A stretch of DNA of 14,993 bases from an uncultured Curtobacterium sp. Lineage in GTDB: Bacteria; Actinomycetota; Actinomycetes; Actinomycetales; Microbacteriaceae. Position numbers and translations under genes: made by a program. Below the pieces are notes generated by a model that was not told the DNA's origin, made no database searches, and saw only the letters and a list, made by a program, of their open reading frames with translations. Positions within the stretch are counted from its first letter, which is position 1; every line of letters starts with the position of its first letter. The stretch covers positions 1-14,993 of the forward strand of contig CAJYIG010000341.1 of NCBI GenBank assembly GCA_913774725.1, written 5' to 3'. This document shows positions 8,128 through 14,263 of this stretch, in pieces.

Positions 8128-8188
8128 ACGATCCTGTCGGACCGTGCGCTGGTACTACTGCGTCCGGTGCGGGACGATCGGACCGTGC
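8128..8188. promoter_or_regulatory. Candidate LysR operator: inverted repeat and 11-bp direct repeats
   Basis: ACGATCC (8128-8134) and GGACCGT (8139-8145) form an imperfect inverted repeat. TCGGACCGTGC occurs at 8137-8147 and again at 8178-8188, 41 bp apart, close to four helical turns. The first copy lies upstream of the LysR -10; the second overlaps the EamA -10 and start codon. This placement would suit control of both genes by one protein, but that is inference. Confidence 0.4.
8173..8178 (+). promoter_or_regulatory. Probable leaderless -10 of the EamA gene
   Basis: GACGAT lies 6 bases before GTG 8185 and differs by one base from TACGAT. It argues for GTG 8185 over the earlier in-frame GTG at 8167. 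Confidence 0.4.
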
Positions 8189-9252
8189 TCTTCCGTGACC
8201 GCATCCTCGCCCTCGTCGTCGCCGTGGCGTGGGGGCTGAACTTCCCGGCGACCGCGATCGCCCTCGACCACTGGCCGCCGTTCCTGCTCGCCGCCGTGCG
8301 GTTCACGCTGCTCGCCCTGCCGACGATCCTGTTCGTGCCGCGACCGAAGGTCCCGTTCCGGTGGATCGTGCTCGTCGGTGCGACCCTCGGCGTCCTGCAA
8401 TTCGCGTTCCTGTACCTCGGTATGGCCGCGGGGATGCCGACGGGACTCGCGTCGCTGGTGATCCAGGCGTCGGCCCCGTTCACGGTCGTGCTGGCCGGGG
8501 TGCTGCTGCGCGAGCGGCTGACCGCACGCCAGGTCGTCGGGGTGTCCGTCGCCGTCGCCGCGCTCGGCGTCATCGCGGTGCACCGGGCGCAGACCGCGGC
8601 GCTGCTGCCGGTGGTGCTCGTGCTCTGCGGTGCCCTCGGGTGGGCGCTCGGCAACGTCGCGACACGGCGGACCGGCCCGGTGAACCCGCTCCACCTGACC
8701 CTGTGGTGGGCGGTCGTGCCGCCGGTGCCGATGTTCGCGCTGTCGCTGCTCGTCGAGGGGCCGGCGCGGGTCGGGCAGGCGTTCGGCACGGCGTTCACGG
8801 CGTCGGCGCTGCCGGCCGACCTCGGCCTGCTGTACATCGTCGTGGCGGGCAGCCTGGTCGGCTACGGGATCTGGTCGCGCCTGATGGGGAAGTACCCGTC
8901 GAGCACCGTCGCACCGTTCTCGATGCTCGTGCCCGTGATCGGGGTGCTCGCCTCGTGGGCGGCGTTCGGCGAGGTGCCGGACGTCGTCGAGGTCGTCGCC
9001 GGCGCGGTGGTCGTGGTCGCCGTGCTGTGGTCGTCGCGGACCGCCCGGGCTGCGCCGTCGTTCGTCGAGACGCCGCCGGTGCAGCGAGACGCCGCGGAAT
9101 CCGGGGCCGTCCCGGCGACGTCGGACCGTCTTGCGCAGACGCCGCCGTCTCGCGAAGCCGGAACCGAGGCCGCGGCCCGGGACGTCGTCGACGCAGCGCC
9201 CGTGCCCGCGCCGGAGCCCGTCAGCCCCGGTGCTGCCGGCGCTCGGCGATGA
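8185..9252 (+). CDS. EamA/DMT-family transporter (exporter), with long C-terminal tail
   Basis: A drug/metabolite-superfamily permease of 355 residues from GTG 8185, with about ten membrane helices in two EamA repeats. Characteristic stretches are VAVAWGLNFPATAIAL and LQASAPF-like VIQASAPFTVVLAGVLLRERLT, which ends repeat one. Repeat two has ALGWALGNVATRR and APFSMLVPVIGVLASWAAFGEVP. Family members export amino acids or other metabolites; the substrate here is unknown. It diverges from a LysR regulator, its probable controller. After the last helix (about residue 285) comes an unusual tail of about 65 residues, rich in Ala, Pro, Glu and Asp. The last 32 bases overlap the end of the convergent epimerase gene. 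GTG 8167 would add six residues. Confidence 0.9.
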   Translation: MLFRDRILALVVAVAWGLNFPATAIALDHWPPFLLAAVRFTLLALPTILFVPRPKVPFRWIVLVGATLGVLQFAFLYLGMAAGMPTGLASLVIQASAPFTVVLAGVLLRERLTARQVVGVSVAVAALGVIAVHRAQTAALLPVVLVLCGALGWALGNVATRRTGPVNPLHLTLWWAVVPPVPMFALSLLVEGPARVGQAFGTAFTASALPADLGLLYIVVAGSLVGYGIWSRLMGKYPSSTVAPFSMLVPVIGVLASWAAFGEVPDVVEVVAGAVVVVAVLWSSRTARAAPSFVETPPVQRDAAESGAVPATSDRLAQTPPSREAGTEAAARDVVDAAPVPAPEPVSPGAAGARR

Positions 9253-10213
9253 TGCCGGCGAGGGCGCCCCGCAGGTCCGGGTGGCGGAACTCGTAACCGG
9301 CCTCGAGCAGTCGCGTCGGCACGACCCACCGGCTCTTCAGCACGAGCTCGGTCTCGGTCCGGATCGCGAACGAGCCGATCTCGAGCATCCACCGCCACGT
9401 GGGCAGACCGAAGCGCCGCCCGACTGCGTCACGGATGGTCGCCATCACCGTCCGGTTGTCCGAGGGCTCCGGGCTGGAGACGTTCACCGGCCCGTCGATC
9501 TCGTCGTGGTCGCGCACGAAGCGCACCACCCCGAGGACGTCCTCGATGTGCACCCAGCTGAACCGCTGCCGACCGCGCGTGTGCCGGTCGTGGTGGTACG
9601 TCCCGGCCCGGAGCCGTGCGCGCGTCGGGAACCAGGGTCCGTCGAACTGCGGCCCGCCGAGGCCCGCCCGAGCCAGCCCGAGCAGCGGGACGAGCGCGCT
9701 GCCGTCGCCGAACACGATCGCCATCCGCAGGGCGATCCGGCGGGTGTGCGGCAGGTCGGCGCTGAACAGGGCGTCCTCCCACGCCCGCGCGACCGAGACC
9801 GAGAAGCCCTCGCCGAGCTCACCGGTGGCCTCGTCCTGCGGTCGGTCGTCGGCGTGCCGGTAGATCGTCGCGGTCGAGGCGTTCAGCCACAGCGGCGGCG
9901 GGTGCTCGGCCGTGCGGATCGCCTCGGCCAGCTCGAGGGTGGTGTCCACCCGGGAGCGCATGATCTCCGCCCGGTTCCGCCGCCCGTAGCGGCAGTTCAC
10001 GCTCTTGCCCGCCATGTTCACGACGATCGCGGCGCCGTCGACGAGCTCGCGGATGCGCAGGGTGTTCCCCCACACCGCGTCGCCGGTGCGCCCGACCGTG
10101 ACGACCTCGTAGCCCTCGTCGCGGAACGCGCGCTGCAGGTACTGCCCGACGAAGCCGCCCGCCCCCGCGATCACGGCGCGGCCCATCGGCGCGCCGGTCG
10201 TGTCGTCGCTCAT
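9221..10213 (-). CDS. SDR-type epimerase, TIGR01777/YfcH family with DUF1731 C-terminus
   Basis: A 330-residue NAD(P)-binding protein of the extended SDR superfamily. The Rossmann glycine motif is GAGGFVG (17-23). Family marks include VVNMAGKSVNCRYG, NRAEIMRSRVDTT, WLNASTATIYRH, FSWVHIEDVLGVVRF and GPVNVSSPEP. The C-terminal DUF1731 signature is KSRWVVPTRLLEAGYEFRHPDLRGAL. The reaction catalysed by the family is not established. ATG 10213 has GGGGGAG a few bases upstream. It lies 19 bp after the DUF4166 stop, so the two form an operon. The 3' end overlaps the convergent EamA gene by 32 bp. The start could also be Met10, directly before the Rossmann strand. Confidence 0.9.
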   Translation of the reverse strand: MSDDTTGAPMGRAVIAGAGGFVGQYLQRAFRDEGYEVVTVGRTGDAVWGNTLRIRELVDGAAIVVNMAGKSVNCRYGRRNRAEIMRSRVDTTLELAEAIRTAEHPPPLWLNASTATIYRHADDRPQDEATGELGEGFSVSVARAWEDALFSADLPHTRRIALRMAIVFGDGSALVPLLGLARAGLGGPQFDGPWFPTRARLRAGTYHHDRHTRGRQRFSWVHIEDVLGVVRFVRDHDEIDGPVNVSSPEPSDNRTVMATIRDAVGRRFGLPTWRWMLEIGSFAIRTETELVLKSRWVVPTRLLEAGYEFRHPDLRGALAGIIAERRQHRG

Positions 10214-10232
10214 CGTCTCCCCCGTCGTGCTG

Positions 10233-10901
10233 TCAGACCCGTTCGGTGTCCGGCTCGATCCGGTAGCGGAAGGAGCCCTCGTACCGGTACAGCGTGCCGA
10301 TCAGCGGCGCCGAGAGCCGCAGGGACACGCGCTGCACGTCGGCATCGTCATCGAATCGTTCCTCGAGCGTCACACGCGGCGCGACGACGGCCGGGAGGCT
10401 CCACGCACGACCCAGCGCACGCACCGTCACACGGGTGGAGACGAGGCGCAGGGCGCCCGCGTCCGGCCCGTCCGCGTCGACCTCCGCCCGGAGCCGGGCG
10501 CTGACGCGCCCACGGCGACCGAGGTGGTCGACGAGTCCGTGCGGGCCGGCGGCGATGGCGTCCACCATCGTGCGGCTCCCGGAGCGGAAGCGGAAGGTGC
10601 GGTGTGCGCGCACGGCGACCGTTCCCTCCCGGCCGTCCACGGCGCCGCGGCCGACGCGAGCCGGGCGGTTCTCCACCGTGAACGGGACGTCCCGCTCCCA
10701 GACGGGGAACATCACGGCGTCGCGTGCGAAGACGGCGAGGAGCGGCCAGACCCAGCGTCGTGGCGTCCCGACGACGGCGAACACGCCCTCGCCGCGACCG
10801 ACGTGGCCGGACGGCACCGCCCCGAAGTACGTGCGCAGTCGCGGGTGCAGCCGGGCGAGCACGTCCTCCGGCGTCGTCAGCTCGTAGGGCGACCGGGTCA
10901 C
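10233..10901 (-). CDS. DUF4166 domain protein
   Basis: A 222-residue soluble protein matching the DUF4166 family in nearly its whole length. Recognisable parts are LARLHPRLRTYFGAVPSGHVGRGEGVF near the N-terminus and VFARDAVMFPVWERDVPFTVENRP in the middle. It ends with LSAPLIGTLYRYEGSFRYRI. There is no signal peptide or membrane segment. The biochemical role is unknown. The domain often occurs next to, or fused with, SDR epimerases, and here the next gene in the operon is one, so a joint role is likely. The start is GTG 10901, seven bases after CAGGAT on the minus strand, and no Shine-Dalgarno sequence is visible. It diverges from the cation transporter gene with a 47-bp gap. Confidence 0.85.
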   Translation of the reverse strand: MTRSPYELTTPEDVLARLHPRLRTYFGAVPSGHVGRGEGVFAVVGTPRRWVWPLLAVFARDAVMFPVWERDVPFTVENRPARVGRGAVDGREGTVAVRAHRTFRFRSGSRTMVDAIAAGPHGLVDHLGRRGRVSARLRAEVDADGPDAGALRLVSTRVTVRALGRAWSLPAVVAPRVTLEERFDDDADVQRVSLRLSAPLIGTLYRYEGSFRYRIEPDTERV

Positions 10902-10908
10902 GCTGCCG

Positions 10909-10914
10909 ATCCTG
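10909..10914 (-). promoter_or_regulatory. Weak -10 candidate of the DUF4166-epimerase operon
   Basis: CAGGAT on the minus strand lies 7 bases before GTG 10901. It keeps the A at position 2 and the T at position 6. It is weaker than the other sites in the window. Confidence 0.3.
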
Positions 10915-10936
10915 GCACGGTGTCGGCACGGTTCCC

Positions 10937-10942
10937 TACGAT
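10937..10942 (+). promoter_or_regulatory. Leaderless -10 of the cation transporter gene
   Basis: TACGAT lies 6 bases before ATG 10949. It is the best -10 match in the window, and the spacer CGAGGC is not a convincing Shine-Dalgarno sequence at that distance. Confidence 0.55.
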
Positions 10943-10948
10943 CGAGGC

Positions 10949-11875
10949 ATGGGACACGACCACGGCGCAGGGCACGGGCACTCGCACGCCGGCGCCTCCG
11001 AGCGCGCGCTGCTCGTCGCGTTCTGCATCTCGGCGGGCATCCTGCTCGCCGAGGTCGTCGGCGCGGTCGTCACCGGCTCCCTCGCGCTGCTCGTCGACGC
11101 GGGGCACATGGTCGTCGACACCGGCGGTCTCGGCATCGGTCTGGTCGCGACCCGGCTCGCGCGCCGCTCACCGACGGCGCAGCGGACGTGGGGGTACCAG
11201 CGCGCCGAGGTCCTCGGCGCCACGGCCCAGGCCGCCATCCTGCTCGCGGTCGGCGTCTTCGTCGTCGTCTCGGCGATCCAACGGCTGTTCGTCCCCGCGG
11301 AGATCCACGCCGGCCCGCTGCTCGTGTTCGGTGCGGTCGGGCTCGTCGGGAACCTCGTCGCCTACGCGGTGCTGGCCCGGGCGTCGGGCGAGGGGTTCAC
11401 CTCGCGGGCGGCGCGACTCGAGGTGCTCAACGACACCCTCGGGTCCGTTGCGGTCATCGCCGCTGCCGTCGTGCTCGCGCTCACCGGGTGGGAGCGCGCC
11501 GACTCGATCGCCGCGATCCTGATCGGCCTGCTGATCCTGCCGCGGGCGGTCCGGCTGCTCCGCGAGACGGCGAACGTTCTGCTCGAGTCGACCCCGCCCG
11601 GGCTCGACCTGGACGACGTCCGCGCGCACATCCTCGAGCTCGACCACGTCATCGCCGTGCACGACCTGCACGCGACGCTCGTGGCGACCGGAGTGCCGAA
11701 CCTGACGGCGCACGTCGTCGTCGACGACCACTGCTTCTCGACCGCCCACGCACCGCGGATCCTCGACGCGCTGCAGCAGTGCGTCGCCGAGCACTTCGAC
11801 GTGCCGGTCGAGCACTCGACCTTCCAGCTCGAGCCCGCCTCGCACCAGCGGCACGAGCACGAGGTGCACGCGTAG
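10949..11875 (+). CDS. CzcD/ZitB-like cation diffusion facilitator
   Basis: A 308-residue inner-membrane proton/divalent-cation antiporter (zinc-type CDF family) with six predicted helices and a cytoplasmic C-terminal domain. The His-rich N-terminus (H3, H5, H9, H11, H13) and C-terminus (SHQRHEHEVHA) could bind metal. Helix 2 has D50-A-G-H53-xxx-D57. The family motif WGYQRAEVLGA is at 81-91. Helix 5 has E158-V-L-N-D162, where the textbook zinc transporters have His-xxx-Asp. The C-terminal domain includes HDLHATLVATGVPNLTAHVVV and ends with the typical STFQLE. It probably expels Zn or a related metal; the altered helix-5 site makes specificity uncertain. It is a single gene, divergent from the DUF4166 operon. 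Confidence 0.93.
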   Translation: MGHDHGAGHGHSHAGASERALLVAFCISAGILLAEVVGAVVTGSLALLVDAGHMVVDTGGLGIGLVATRLARRSPTAQRTWGYQRAEVLGATAQAAILLAVGVFVVVSAIQRLFVPAEIHAGPLLVFGAVGLVGNLVAYAVLARASGEGFTSRAARLEVLNDTLGSVAVIAAAVVLALTGWERADSIAAILIGLLILPRAVRLLRETANVLLESTPPGLDLDDVRAHILELDHVIAVHDLHATLVATGVPNLTAHVVVDDHCFSTAHAPRILDALQQCVAEHFDVPVEHSTFQLEPASHQRHEHEVHA

Positions 11876-11885
11876 CGAGGGTCCG

Positions 11886-11930
11886 CGCGCGTCGGGGTGC
11901 CGCGCGTCGGGGTGCCGCGCGTCGGGGTGC
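11886..11930. repeat. Three perfect 15-bp tandem repeats
   Basis: CGCGCGTCGGGGTGC occurs three times without mismatch at 11886, 11901 and 11916, ten bases after the cation transporter stop codon. No gene covers it. It is followed almost at once by a different, 5-bp repeat. Confidence 0.92.
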
Positions 11931-11935
11931 GCTGC

Positions 11936-12070
11936 GGTCTGCTCTGGTCCCGCCTGGTTCGGGCTGGCCTGGCCTGGCTTGGTCTGGTCTGGTCTGGCCC
12001 GGCCTGGTGTGGTCTGGCCCGGCCCGGACTGGTCTGGTCTGGCCTGGTCTGGTCTGGTCCGGTCCGGTCA
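11936..12070. repeat. Degenerate pentanucleotide array (GGTCT/GGCCT), about 26 units
   Basis: From 11936 the plus strand keeps a strict 5-bp register for about 130 bp; units are mostly GGTCT, GGCCT, GGCCC or GGTCC, with a few diverged units near the left end. The last unit, GGTCA, contains the stop codon (TGA on the minus strand, 12068-12070) of the next gene. The region 11876-12067 lies between two convergent genes and holds no other feature. Confidence 0.92.
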
Positions 12071-12679
12071 GCAGCCGCCGTCGTCGGTCGGGAAGGCCGT
12101 GATCACCCGGTCCGTCGTCTCCGACACGATGACCCGCACGTTCGGCTCCGCCGAGGGACGCGTCCCGTCGTCGAAGCGGACGGGCGCGGCGTAGCAGACC
12201 TTGCCGTCCCCGGCGTCCTGCGGGTACCCCGCGGGCGGTGACTCGAGCACGGACCGGACCGCGGTGAGCATCGCGTCGTCCCAGTCCCGCGAGCCGTGGC
12301 CCCGGACGACGTCCTGCCAGTCGGCGGTGTGCCGGACGCGGATGTGCTCGTAGCCCTGGCCGGACGTGCCGCACTGCAGCTCGACCCGTCCGAGGGCGGC
12401 CGTCTCGTAGCGGGCGACCACGGCGCCGCGATCGGTGTCGCAGCGGTCGAGCACGTCGCTGCCGGGCAGGTCGGGGCCCGTCCGTTCGATCGTCACCGTT
12501 CCGTCCCGGGCCGCGCCGTCGGCGGCGGTCGCACTGGGCGTGACGGACGCCGCACTGCCGCCGATCACCGGGTCCTCGCCGTTCCGCTGCGCCGTGAGCG
12601 CGAAGCCGCCCGCGACCAGACCGGCCGCGATGACCGCGGCGACGACGGTGACGGCCGGGCGTCGGCGCTGCTGGGACAT
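12068..12679 (-). CDS. Membrane-anchored exported protein with RNase-toxin-like C-terminal domain (function unknown)
   Basis: A 203-residue protein with a basic N-terminus (MSQQRRR) and one hydrophobic segment (about 10-30), acting as a signal anchor, or a signal peptide if cleaved. A low-complexity Ser/Ala/Thr linker follows to about residue 60. The outer domain has four cysteines (80, 103, 162, 203) that could form two disulfides. It carries CGTSGQGYEHIRVRH (103-117), then DWDDAMLTAVRSVLES, and ends RVIVSETTDRVITAFPTDDGGC. The HIxxRH...VITAFP layout resembles actinobacterial proteins related to BECR-fold (barnase/EndoU/colicin-like) RNase toxins. This is recognition by pattern, and activity is unproven. 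ATG 12679 was chosen because the open frame further upstream is repeat DNA; CATACT lies 7 bases before it. The gene is monocistronic, and no immunity gene is evident. Confidence 0.72.
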   Translation of the reverse strand: MSQQRRRPAVTVVAAVIAAGLVAGGFALTAQRNGEDPVIGGSAASVTPSATAADGAARDGTVTIERTGPDLPGSDVLDRCDTDRGAVVARYETAALGRVELQCGTSGQGYEHIRVRHTADWQDVVRGHGSRDWDDAMLTAVRSVLESPPAGYPQDAGDGKVCYAAPVRFDDGTRPSAEPNVRVIVSETTDRVITAFPTDDGGC

Positions 12680-12686
12680 GCGCCCC

Positions 12687-12692
12687 AGTATG
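12687..12692 (-). promoter_or_regulatory. Probable leaderless -10 of the exported protein gene
   Basis: CATACT on the minus strand lies 7 bases before ATG 12679. TGGACG, 16 bases further upstream, is a fair -35 candidate. Confidence 0.4.
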
Positions 12693-12720
12693 CCGGGCGG
12701 ACCGCCGACGTCCACGCGCA

Positions 12721-12761
12721 CCGGGCAGCGCCGACGCCGCCTGGCCCGGGCAGCGCCGACG
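12721..12761. repeat. 16-bp direct repeat, two perfect copies
   Basis: CCGGGCAGCGCCGACG occurs at 12721-12736 and 12746-12761, a spacing of 25 bp. It lies upstream of the exported protein gene in otherwise non-coding DNA. Confidence 0.85.
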
Positions 12762-12776
12762 TCGGTGCATCCCGCG

Positions 12777-12841
12777 TCGAACCACGAAGACGACGTCGAA
12801 CCAGGCCGTGCGGTTGGTTCGACGTCGTGTCCGTGGTTCGA
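12777..12841. repeat. 27-bp near-perfect inverted repeat with 11-base loop
   Basis: The left arm 12777-12803 and the right arm 12815-12841 are complementary at 25 of 27 positions; the two mismatches flank the middle of a 3-base patch. Each arm itself begins and ends with TCGAACCA (or its complement TGGTTCGA), so that octamer occurs four times. The loop is 12804-12814. There is no T-run beside it. It lies between two minus-strand genes, 73 bases beyond the MFS stop codon, and could be a palindromic repeat element, a protein-binding site or a U-less terminator. Confidence 0.92.
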
Positions 12842-12853
12842 TCCCACCGCGGC

Positions 12854-12899
12854 GACCCGGGGCGCGGAGACCCGGGGGCGCGGAGACCCGGGGGCGGGA
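12854..12899. repeat. Three GC-rich tandem units of 15-16 bp
   Basis: GACCCGGGGCGCGGA, GACCCGGGGGCGCGGA and GACCCGGGGGCGGGA follow one another directly, just downstream of the MFS stop codon at 12914. The three copies differ only by one inserted G and by loss of the CG near the end. Confidence 0.82.
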
Positions 12900-12913
12900 G
12901 GCGGGCGCTCGTG

Positions 12914-14182
12914 CTACTCGGCGCGCGCGGCCAGGCGCAGGCCGGCGACCAGCGCGAGCACGACGACGAACACCACGTACCCGAGCAGCACCGGGAGCGT
13001 CGGCACGACGAGGAGCGCCGCCCCGATCGCGACGACGGGCACGGTCAGCCCGGCGTACGCGATGAGGAACGTCGCCGCGAGGACCCCGCCGCGCTGCTCC
13101 GGCCCCACGAGCGACCCCGCACGGGCGATCGACGCGCGGAAGAGCAGCCCGACCCCGGCGCCGGCCACGACCCCGCCACCGATGAAGCCGCCGACCTGCA
13201 GCAGGACCGCGGCGACCGCGAGCACCACGAGACCCCCGACGAGCAGCACCAGGCCGAGCTGGATCTGCCGACGCTGGGACAGCTTCGCGAAGACGATCTG
13301 CGACACCGCGCTCGCGGCGAAGACCCCGAAGGTCGTGGCGCCGGCGGCGAGCCGGTCGGTGACGTGGAACGTGGTGCCGAGGAACGTCGGCGCCACCGAG
13401 GTGAAGAGTCCCTGCACGGCCAGGGCCGCGAAGGCAGCCGTCCCGGCAGCCCAGAACACCCCGGCCTGCCCGCCGGGAGCGGCCATCCGCTGCGGCCGGT
13501 ACGGCACCGGGCGCTCGGGTCGGTCGACGGTCTCCGGCGCGGCGAGGACCACCGCGAACGCGACGACCAGGGCGACGACGAACACCACGTACGGGACGAC
13601 GAGTGGTTGCCCGACGAACTCGGCGAGTGCTCCGCCCACGAGCGCACCGAGCGACAGACCGCCGAGGTTCACGGCGCCGGCCGCGACGCTCGCCCCCTGC
13701 GCGGAACCGGACGAGCCGGTCGCCCGGACCCGCAGTTCACCGAGGTGCGCGGTCGCCGTCGCGGTGAGGAGCCCGACACCGAGCCCCGTCACGAACCGTG
13801 CGACGACGAGTCCGGTGACGTCCGACCAGAGCAGGAAGAGCACGGCCGCGACGAGTTCGAGCGCGACGGACACCAGGATCAGCGGGCGCCGCCCGTGCAC
13901 GTCGCTGAGGTGTCCTGCCAGGAAGAGCGAGGCGACGACCCCCACGCCGTAGGCGGCGAAGACGACCGTCGTGGTGAACGTCGGGAACCCGTCACGTGCC
14001 TGGTAGATCACGTAGAGCGGTGCCGGCACGGTCGCGAAGGCCATCACCGACAGGAACGCGAAGGCCACGGCCCAGAAGCCGAAGCCGTGCCGACGGCGGG
14101 AGTGCGGGCGCCGTCCGCCCGGTGCGGGGACGGGCTGGGCGCCGGTCGTCCTTGCCGGTGCGGCATCGCTGGTCGAGGTCAT
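12914..14182 (-). CDS. MFS transporter (12 helices), divergent from a LysR regulator
   Basis: A 422-residue major-facilitator permease. A cytoplasmic, Arg/His-rich N-terminus of about 35 residues precedes twelve predicted helices. Motif A is intact between helices 2 and 3 (GHLSDVHGRRPLIL). Other family-like stretches are VVARFVTGLGVGLLTATATAHLGE (helix 4) and VLAAPETVDRPERP before the central loop. The substrate is unknown; efflux of small molecules is common in this group. ATG 14182 follows CACGAT by six bases. An in-frame ATG at 14209, with GGGGAG between the two, would add nine residues. It diverges from a LysR gene with an 81-bp gap containing operator-like palindromes, so the regulator probably controls it. 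Confidence 0.92.
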   Translation of the reverse strand: MTSTSDAAPARTTGAQPVPAPGGRRPHSRRRHGFGFWAVAFAFLSVMAFATVPAPLYVIYQARDGFPTFTTTVVFAAYGVGVVASLFLAGHLSDVHGRRPLILVSVALELVAAVLFLLWSDVTGLVVARFVTGLGVGLLTATATAHLGELRVRATGSSGSAQGASVAAGAVNLGGLSLGALVGGALAEFVGQPLVVPYVVFVVALVVAFAVVLAAPETVDRPERPVPYRPQRMAAPGGQAGVFWAAGTAAFAALAVQGLFTSVAPTFLGTTFHVTDRLAAGATTFGVFAASAVSQIVFAKLSQRRQIQLGLVLLVGGLVVLAVAAVLLQVGGFIGGGVVAGAGVGLLFRASIARAGSLVGPEQRGGVLAATFLIAYAGLTVPVVAIGAALLVVPTLPVLLGYVVFVVVLALVAGLRLAARAE

Positions 14183-14188
14183 GCCCCG

Positions 14189-14194
14189 ATCGTG
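14189..14194 (-). promoter_or_regulatory. Probable leaderless -10 of the MFS gene
   Basis: CACGAT on the minus strand lies 6 bases before ATG 14182. TTGGAC at 14213-14218 (minus strand), 18 bases further upstream, is a fair -35. Confidence 0.45.
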
Positions 14195-14203
14195 CTCCCC
14201 TCT

Positions 14204-14254
14204 GGTCATCGAGTCCAACGAGTGCTCTTGATGACCGACATCGATCAGATCGAT
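14204..14254. promoter_or_regulatory. Candidate LysR operators between the MFS and LysR genes
   Basis: Two palindromes are seen. GGTCATCGAG (14204-14213) and CTTGATGACC (14227-14236) match at 9 of 10 positions around a 13-base loop. ATCGATCAGATCGAT (14240-14254) is palindromic except at its centre and contains T-N11-A, the LysR box form. The second overlaps the -10 of the LysR gene, as expected for self-repression; the first surrounds the -35 of the MFS gene. Confidence 0.5.
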
Positions 14255-14257
14255 ACT
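14252..14257 (+). promoter_or_regulatory. Probable leaderless -10 of the right-hand LysR gene
   Basis: GATACT lies 6 bases before GTG 14264; TTGATG, 18 bases upstream (14228-14233), is a reasonable -35. This supports the GTG start over the in-frame ATG at 14231. Confidence 0.45.
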
Positions 14258-14263
14258 CGCAGG

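Noticed and set aside
11886..12070. CRISPR array
   Set aside because: The units are contiguous tandem repeats with no unique spacers, and there are no cas genes nearby.
11897..12241. Open frame across the pentanucleotide array encoding a Trp/Gly/Leu-rich repeat protein
   Set aside because: The product merely reflects the 5-bp repeat, and it runs antisense into the exported protein gene. No start signal supports it.
12777..12822. TCGAACCA/TGGTTCGA motifs as a LexA box
   Set aside because: The half-sites share TCGAAC/GTTCGA, but no pair has the required 4-base spacing.
12680..12847. N-terminal extension of the exported protein to an ATG at 12847
   Set aside because: The extra frame crosses the 27-bp inverted repeat and the 16-bp direct repeat, and it would bury the signal-anchor segment internally.
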